Origin: Methanothermococcus okinawensis | GTDB taxonomy: Archaea; AGJL01; Methanococci; Methanococcales; Methanococcaceae | NCBI GenBank assembly: GCA_015661555.1 | Contig: DQVW01000053.1 | Span: forward strand, 1 to 9,612 | Direction: 5' to 3' | Length of the DNA: 9,612 nt | Shown: positions 6,201-9,612 of the stretch, in pieces | Layout: every line of letters begins with the position of its first letter | How positions within the stretch are numbered: position 1 is the first letter of the stretch | The notes under the pieces: model-generated | What the model was told of the DNA's origin: nothing | Database searches by the model: none | What the model saw: the letters and a program-made list of their open reading frames with translations, nothing else | Made by a program: the position numbers and the translations under genes

Positions 6201-7376
6201 ATGGCTGTACAGGTTATAGAGGGAAATCTAATAAGAGTTGTTGAGGATGGAGACGTTGACGAGATCTTAAAAGAGTTAGAAAATTTCACAGGATATGTTA
6301 AGCTTTCCATAAAAAGAGGAGGTAGTTTTGAGGAAGGTTATATCTTTCTGAAGGGTGGAGTAGCCATAGGTTACTACTACAACTACGACGATATTGAGGC
6401 CTTTGGAGAGAGGGCTAAGGAGTACATAGAGAAGATGAAGAGAGATAGACCCCTTATAGAGGTATACGAGTACACCCTGGAGAAGTTAAACACCATGATG
6501 GAGATATACAGGGAGATATTTATTGACAGAGGTGAGGAGGGGCCTGAAAAAGAGATAGAAGAATCTGAAGAGCACCTTAACTACTACGATATTCCCTTAA
6601 TCATACCTGAAGGTAAGCCTCTAAAGATGAATGTGGGAAGGGATTACAAGAAGTATCTAGAGGGATATACCCTGGTGGAGATATTCAAAAAGGATGAGGA
6701 GGGGTATAAAAAAGGGTATATAGTGTACAGGGATAAGACCCCTATACTAGCTGCCTACGAGCGTAACGGTAAAGTTCTCTTTGGTAAGGATGCCTGTAAA
6801 ATGATCAAGAAACTTCTAAACTCCCCAGATATAGTGGTAGATATCTTTGAATATAACAGGGATAAGGTGGAGATCCTTTTAGAGTACTATCCAGAGATGG
6901 CCTTAGTAGATATTAAGTCCCTGGAGAGGGAGGAAGGGGTAGAAATCCCTGAGGAGGAAGGTGAAGAGGAAGTCATAGAAGATAATACAATCATTGATAA
7001 AGAGGAGCTTTTAAAGAAACTTAATATTTCACTACCAGATGAGGAATCTATAGAGAGGATTATAAAAAGTGTCTTTGAACCATCTCCTGAAGAGTTGGAG
7101 GGTATTAGAAAGGATCTAGAGGAGAAAATAGTGGCCTATTTAAAAAATTGTAAAGAGATCGAGGATTTTAAGGTGGACTTGGAGGTATACTACAGGGATG
7201 GATACTACTGTAACTGTAAAGTAAAAATAAAACCTGCACCTTTCTTCAAACTTATACTCTATCGTGGTAGGTTATTTAAGCCCATAGATGCAGAAAAGAT
7301 TAAGGAGGAGATAGAAAATATAATATCTCAGTACGTTATAGATATACATCCAAAGGTAGAGGTTGAGTTAGTTTAA
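6201..7376 (+). CDS. DUF2226-like protein with an internally duplicated domain
   Basis: A 391-residue soluble, charged protein resembling the archaeal DUF2226 family, for which I know no function. Two related domains are visible. Copy 1 (about 29-107) has GY...EEGYIFLKGGVAIGYYY...FGERAKEYI...IEVYEY. Copy 2 (about 153-234) has GY...KKGYIVYRDKTPILAAY...FGKDACKMI...VDIFEY. Shared residues G31/G155, GYI 46-48/172-174, FG 68-69/194-195, A72/A198 and EY 90-91/217-218 keep a near-constant offset of 124-127. The strand-rich G-Y-I-x2-K/D-G pattern recalls DUF4388/PATAN-type domains of bacterial signalling proteins; this is inference. A glutamate-rich linker (about 242-262) leads to a C-terminal helical and strand region (about 266-391) with a CNC pair at 337-339. 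The roadblock-like gene follows 18 bases downstream with its own AAGGTG, so the two probably form an operon. Confidence 0.7.
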   Translation: MAVQVIEGNLIRVVEDGDVDEILKELENFTGYVKLSIKRGGSFEEGYIFLKGGVAIGYYYNYDDIEAFGERAKEYIEKMKRDRPLIEVYEYTLEKLNTMMEIYREIFIDRGEEGPEKEIEESEEHLNYYDIPLIIPEGKPLKMNVGRDYKKYLEGYTLVEIFKKDEEGYKKGYIVYRDKTPILAAYERNGKVLFGKDACKMIKKLLNSPDIVVDIFEYNRDKVEILLEYYPEMALVDIKSLEREEGVEIPEEEGEEEVIEDNTIIDKEELLKKLNISLPDEESIERIIKSVFEPSPEELEGIRKDLEEKIVAYLKNCKEIEDFKVDLEVYYRDGYYCNCKVKIKPAPFFKLILYRGRLFKPIDAEKIKEEIENIISQYVIDIHPKVEVELV

Positions 7377-7394
7377 GGAAAGTAAGGTGTTATT

Positions 7395-7928
7395 ATGGAC
7401 CCTATCCTCCTGTTTCTTCTATCCTTTTTTATAGGGTTAGTAATTGTAATAGTGGGATGGCATCTTTACACCCTTAAGAAAGAAAGGGAGAGACAGTTGG
7501 AAAAGGAGAAACTTGAGAAGGAAATTGTCAGTAGTTTACTGGAGTTGAAGAAGTATACCACGGAGAGTATCGCCGATGAAAGTCTCTCAGATAAATTTGA
7601 TCTCCTAGAGGTTGCACTGGAAAATGACGTAAGTAGTATAACTATAACCTCTGAGGAGGGTCTTCCCGTAGTATCCACCATTAGAAATCCTGAGGAGATA
7701 TCTGCAAGGTACAGTGCCCTCTTTCAACAGGTATTTAAGATGTCGAAGAGCATGCCTAAAAGGATCTCCATTAAATTCGAGGACTACTATATCCATATAA
7801 TTCCCATAGTAATGAATGGTCTCATCTTTTACGCCATTATTAGATCTAACTTTGAGTTAGAACCTGTAAATGAGAAAAAATTAATAAGTGATATCCTCAA
7901 TGTTTTAGAGGACTACATACCTAATTAA
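7395..7928 (+). CDS. Membrane-anchored roadblock/LC7-like protein
   Basis: A 177-residue protein. Residues 3-25 form a single N-terminal transmembrane helix, with no signal-peptidase site apparent. A charged helix (28-55, rich in K/E, probably coiled coil) follows. Residues about 66-174 have the order expected of a roadblock/LC7 fold: helix LLEVALENDVSS, strands ITITSEEGLPVVSTI, a helix around SALFQQVFKMSKSM, strands ISIKFEDYYIHIIPIVMNGLIFYAII, and a final helix KKLISDILNVLEDY. Roadblock domains regulate small GTPases (MglB with MglA, for example) or act as dimeric scaffolds. The helix orientation suggests the domain faces the cytoplasm. The ribosome binding site is AAGGTG at 7384-7389. It pairs with the DUF2226-like gene. 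The C/D box sRNA begins about 14 bases after its stop and may be processed from its transcript. The fold assignment is from pattern only. Confidence 0.68.
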   Translation: MDPILLFLLSFFIGLVIVIVGWHLYTLKKERERQLEKEKLEKEIVSSLLELKKYTTESIADESLSDKFDLLEVALENDVSSITITSEEGLPVVSTIRNPEEISARYSALFQQVFKMSKSMPKRISIKFEDYYIHIIPIVMNGLIFYAIIRSNFELEPVNEKKLISDILNVLEDYIPN

Positions 7929-7942
7929 AGAGAGCTATACTG

Positions 7943-8001
7943 GGCAGATGATGAAGTTGTCCCCGGCTGAGAGAGGATGAGAAACTTTCAATTCTGATGC
8001 C
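7943..8001 (+). ncRNA. C/D box guide sRNA (2'-O-methylation guide)
   Basis: All elements of an archaeal C/D box sRNA are visible in order. The 5' stem is GGCA (7943-7946). Box C is ATGATGA (7948-7954), a perfect RUGAUGA. The 12-nt guide is 7955-7966, and box D' is CTGA (7967-7970). A 3-nt spacer follows, then box C' AGGATGA (7974-7980), one mismatch to consensus. A 13-nt guide (7981-7993), box D CTGA (7994-7997) and the 3' stem TGCC (7998-8001) complete it. The two stem arms are exact complements, forming the K-turn-closing helix bound by L7Ae. With Nop5 and fibrillarin such RNAs direct ribose methylation opposite the fifth base upstream of D or D'. The size (about 59 nt) and spacings are typical. 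No separate TATA box is evident, so it may be released from the roadblock-gene transcript. It ends 9 bases short of the convergent ribC stop. Confidence 0.85.
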
Positions 8002-8009
8002 TTAGATTA

Positions 8010-8480
8010 TTACTCTCTTACAGGGCCTACGTCTTCAAAACCCTGTCTTAGACCTTTACCGGCGTTTCTCTCCAAGAACTTCCTGTTGAAAAGTAGATAG
8101 TACACATTCTCGGCGTGTTCCTCAGCTCTCCTCTTTGCAAGCCACTCCAACTCCTTTTCATCTCTAGCCTCATCCTCGTGGACAAATACCTCTATTATAT
8201 GTTTATTGGTCATAAGCTGGGCCATTATAATACCCTGGGAGGCCTCATGGGCACATACCTTGTCCTTCTCGGTCTTTCCAGGCATCCCGAGGGCCATTAC
8301 AATCTCGCAATTCTCCTCCTCGATAAGTTTTTTACAGGCTACAGGTAGGTCCTTTATCCCAGGTACCGTGTATCTCACTATCTTTATCTTAGGTGTTAAC
8401 TCCTTAAGCTTTTTTATGGCAGAGGAGGCCATATCCACCCTTGCAAAGGTAGTATCGGCAATACCTACCCTTACAGTCAT
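8010..8480 (-). CDS. ribC: Riboflavin synthase, archaeal type RibC
   Basis: A 156-residue protein of the archaeal riboflavin synthase family, which is related to lumazine synthase rather than to the bacterial/eukaryotic riboflavin synthase. It dismutates two 6,7-dimethyl-8-ribityllumazines to riboflavin plus the pyrimidine precursor. Visible family blocks are GIADTTFARVDMA (6-18), VPGIKDLPVACK (39-50), MALGMPGKTEKDKVCAHEASQG (62-83) and VHEDEA (100-105). The length is that of known archaeal enzymes, which assemble as pentamers. The start ATG at 8480 has a strong AGGTGGT at 8490-8484. It lies 11 bases after the ribB stop, so ribB and ribC are almost certainly cotranscribed. Residues look intact and function is expected. 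Confidence 0.94.
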   Translation of the reverse strand: MTVRVGIADTTFARVDMASSAIKKLKELTPKIKIVRYTVPGIKDLPVACKKLIEEENCEIVMALGMPGKTEKDKVCAHEASQGIIMAQLMTNKHIIEVFVHEDEARDEKELEWLAKRRAEEHAENVYYLLFNRKFLERNAGKGLRQGFEDVGPVRE

Positions 8481-8491
8481 AGTACCACCTG

Positions 8492-9169
8492 TTACTCCCT
8501 CCTCTCCAGGTAGTAGTTTATAATGTCCTCACCACTGAGAAATACTAAGTTGTGTCTCTCTGCATACCTCTTAGCCTCACTTTTATTCATGGCGTAGCCA
8601 TCCTCCCCCATCATCTCACAGATGGTGGTGATAGGAGTCATATTGGCCAACTCTGCAAGGGCCACTGTCATCTCTGTATGACCCCTCCTACTTTTAACAA
8701 GACCTTCAGCTGCCCTTAGGAGAATAACGTGACCTGGAGACCTAAACTCCTTACCAAAGTCTCTATATCTCCCCTCTCTACAGAGGTCAGCAAGTTTTCT
8801 TATGGTAAAGGCCCTATCTCTATCTGTAATACCTGTAAATGTTTTTCTATGGTTTATGGTGATGGAGAAGGAGGACTTCTCATCGTAGGGGATATCTGAG
8901 GGGTAGAGTTCCCTTAGTAGGGGAAATTTCTTGGAGGCCTCAAGGAGTACATCCACCATGAAGGGAATGCCTATAGAGTTACAGATCTCAGGGTGTACTG
9001 CAGTACAGATAAGGCCACCACCATCTTTCCTCATGATCTTTATATGCTCGGGAGTTATCCTCTCCGAGGCTACCACCATATCTGTCTCTCCCTCCCTGTC
9101 GTCACTGTCGTAGACAAGTATTATCTTTCCACTTCTTAAACTGTTTATAGCCTTCTCTATTAACTCCAT
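8492..9169 (-). CDS. ribB: 3,4-dihydroxy-2-butanone 4-phosphate synthase RibB
   Basis: A 225-residue single-domain DHBP synthase. It converts ribulose 5-phosphate to formate and 3,4-dihydroxy-2-butanone 4-phosphate, the four-carbon unit used by lumazine synthase. The acidic metal/substrate loop DSDDREGETD (21-30), TGITDRDRAFT (112-122), the GHVILLRA block (146-153), RRGHTE (161-166) and the CEMMGEDG block (184-191) are the family's conserved regions. RibA (GTP cyclohydrolase II) is not fused, as expected in archaea. The ATG at 9169 is preceded by AGGTGAG. Intergenic gaps of 11 bases on both sides place it in an operon after the PP-loop-like gene and before ribC. Nothing suggests loss of activity. 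Confidence 0.95.
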   Translation of the reverse strand: MELIEKAINSLRSGKIILVYDSDDREGETDMVVASERITPEHIKIMRKDGGGLICTAVHPEICNSIGIPFMVDVLLEASKKFPLLRELYPSDIPYDEKSSFSITINHRKTFTGITDRDRAFTIRKLADLCREGRYRDFGKEFRSPGHVILLRAAEGLVKSRRGHTEMTVALAELANMTPITTICEMMGEDGYAMNKSEAKRYAERHNLVFLSGEDIINYYLERRE

Positions 9170-9180
9170 CTACTCACCTG

Positions 9181-9612
9181 TTAAATCTTCTTTCCCAGTT
9201 TCTCTATCTCCATTATAACCTCTGCACCTATACCAGGCTCCATAAGACCCTCGTAAACCTGAGATACTATCTCCCCTATCATCTTAACCCTCATCTCCCT
9301 ATTTCTTTTGAGAGCCTGTATCATCAGGGGACACTTTAAATAGGGATACTCTCTCCTTAGGATATCCCTCTTTAAGGGGTATATCTTTAAAAAATTTATG
9401 ACATATACATCCCTCACCTTCCTTACCTTATCCTCCATGTGGTTATTTATCAGATATCTTATACCCCTCTCCCTACACTCCTCTACAAGGTACTTAGATA
9501 CAATACCGTTGCAGAGATCACAGGGGTAGCCACTTAGCACCTTCTCTATATCCTTACCCCCTAGCTTTAGAGGACTTAAAAATTCATAGGGCACTCCATA
9601 CTTTAAAAGGTA
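9181..9612 (-). CDS. PP-loop ATPase-like protein, possibly TtuA/TtcA-related, N-terminus missing
   Basis: The frame stays open to the window edge, so the N-terminal part, where a PP-loop SGGxDS motif would lie, is not seen. The GTG at 9594 is probably internal. The visible 143 or so codons contain YPCDLCNG, then a helix and INNHMEDKV about 20 residues on. This resembles the CxxC ... tGHNxDD arrangement of tRNA-thiolation PP-loop proteins such as TtcA and TtuA. Further on, IYPLKRD and YPYLKCPL give a third cysteine that could complete an iron-sulfur site. Numbered from the GTG, the cysteines are 25, 28 and 88. The H-M-E-D replaces the usual H-N-x-D-D, so it is a divergent member; the family COG1365 is a candidate. 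It is the upstream gene of ribB-ribC with an 11-base gap. The sulfur-transfer role is inference and the substrate unknown. Confidence 0.5.
   Translation of the reverse strand, partial: YLLKYGVPYEFLSPLKLGGKDIEKVLSGYPCDLCNGIVSKYLVEECRERGIRYLINNHMEDKVRKVRDVYVINFLKIYPLKRDILRREYPYLKCPLMIQALKRNREMRVKMIGEIVSQVYEGLMEPGIGAEVIMEIEKLGKKI

Noticed and set aside
8206..8523. 105-codon + strand frame opposite ribC and the end of ribB
   Set aside because: It lies antisense to two intact riboflavin genes, with low-complexity composition. Nothing supports expression.
9592..9594. GTG as the real start of the PP-loop-like gene
   Set aside because: The frame stays open through the window edge, no ribosome binding site precedes the GTG, and the PP-loop family needs a longer N-terminal domain.

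Overview
The window looks like gene-dense chromosome from a euryarchaeal methanogen, most probably of the Methanococcales. The evidence is an archaeal riboflavin synthase (RibC), an archaeal DHBP synthase, a deoxyhypusine synthase (eukaryotes and archaea), archaeal ThiC, HTH-CBS and ACT/DUF5612-type proteins, AT-rich TATA-like promoters, GGTGA-type ribosome binding sites and a C/D box guide RNA. The genus cannot be fixed from sequence alone. A C/D box RNA would suit a thermophile.

Layout. (1) 1-185, +: C-terminal end of thiC. (2) 234-1655, +: a polytopic GT2 glycosyltransferase resembling eukaryotic Egghead, with a duplicated start-site sequence. (3) 1663-2568, -: an HTH-CBS regulator, convergent with the glycosyltransferase and divergent from the next gene. 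(4) 2681-4507, +: a ParA/MinD-type ATPase lacking the signature lysine, then deoxyhypusine synthase. (5) 6108-4512, -: an apparent operon of an ACT-domain protein, cbiE and a FUN14-family membrane protein. (6) 6201-7928, +: a DUF2226-like protein carrying an internal domain duplication, then a membrane-anchored roadblock/LC7-like protein. (7) 7943-8001, +: a previously unlisted C/D box sRNA right behind the roadblock gene. (8) 9612-8010, -: an apparent operon of a truncated PP-loop-like protein, ribB and ribC.

How they fit together. RibB and RibC supply two steps of riboflavin (and hence flavin/F420-precursor) synthesis. ThiC makes the thiamine pyrimidine. CbiE belongs to corrinoid synthesis, which methanogens need for methyl transfer. 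Deoxyhypusine synthase modifies aIF5A. The DUF2226-like and roadblock genes are an uncharacterised pair that could form a membrane-tethered signalling or polarity scaffold. The ParA-like ATPase lies a few genes away and may or may not be connected.

The strongest item not explained by protein genes is the C/D box sRNA. Its boxes C, D', C' and D, its 12- and 13-nt guides and its GGCA/TGCC terminal stem are all visible. Its D' guide can pair with the highly conserved peptidyl-transferase loop of 23S rRNA. No stretch over 300 bases lacks a gene. The largest gaps (2569-2680, 6109-6200, 7929-8009) hold two divergent promoter regions and the sRNA. No tRNA, rRNA, CRISPR array, insertion sequence or origin was seen.
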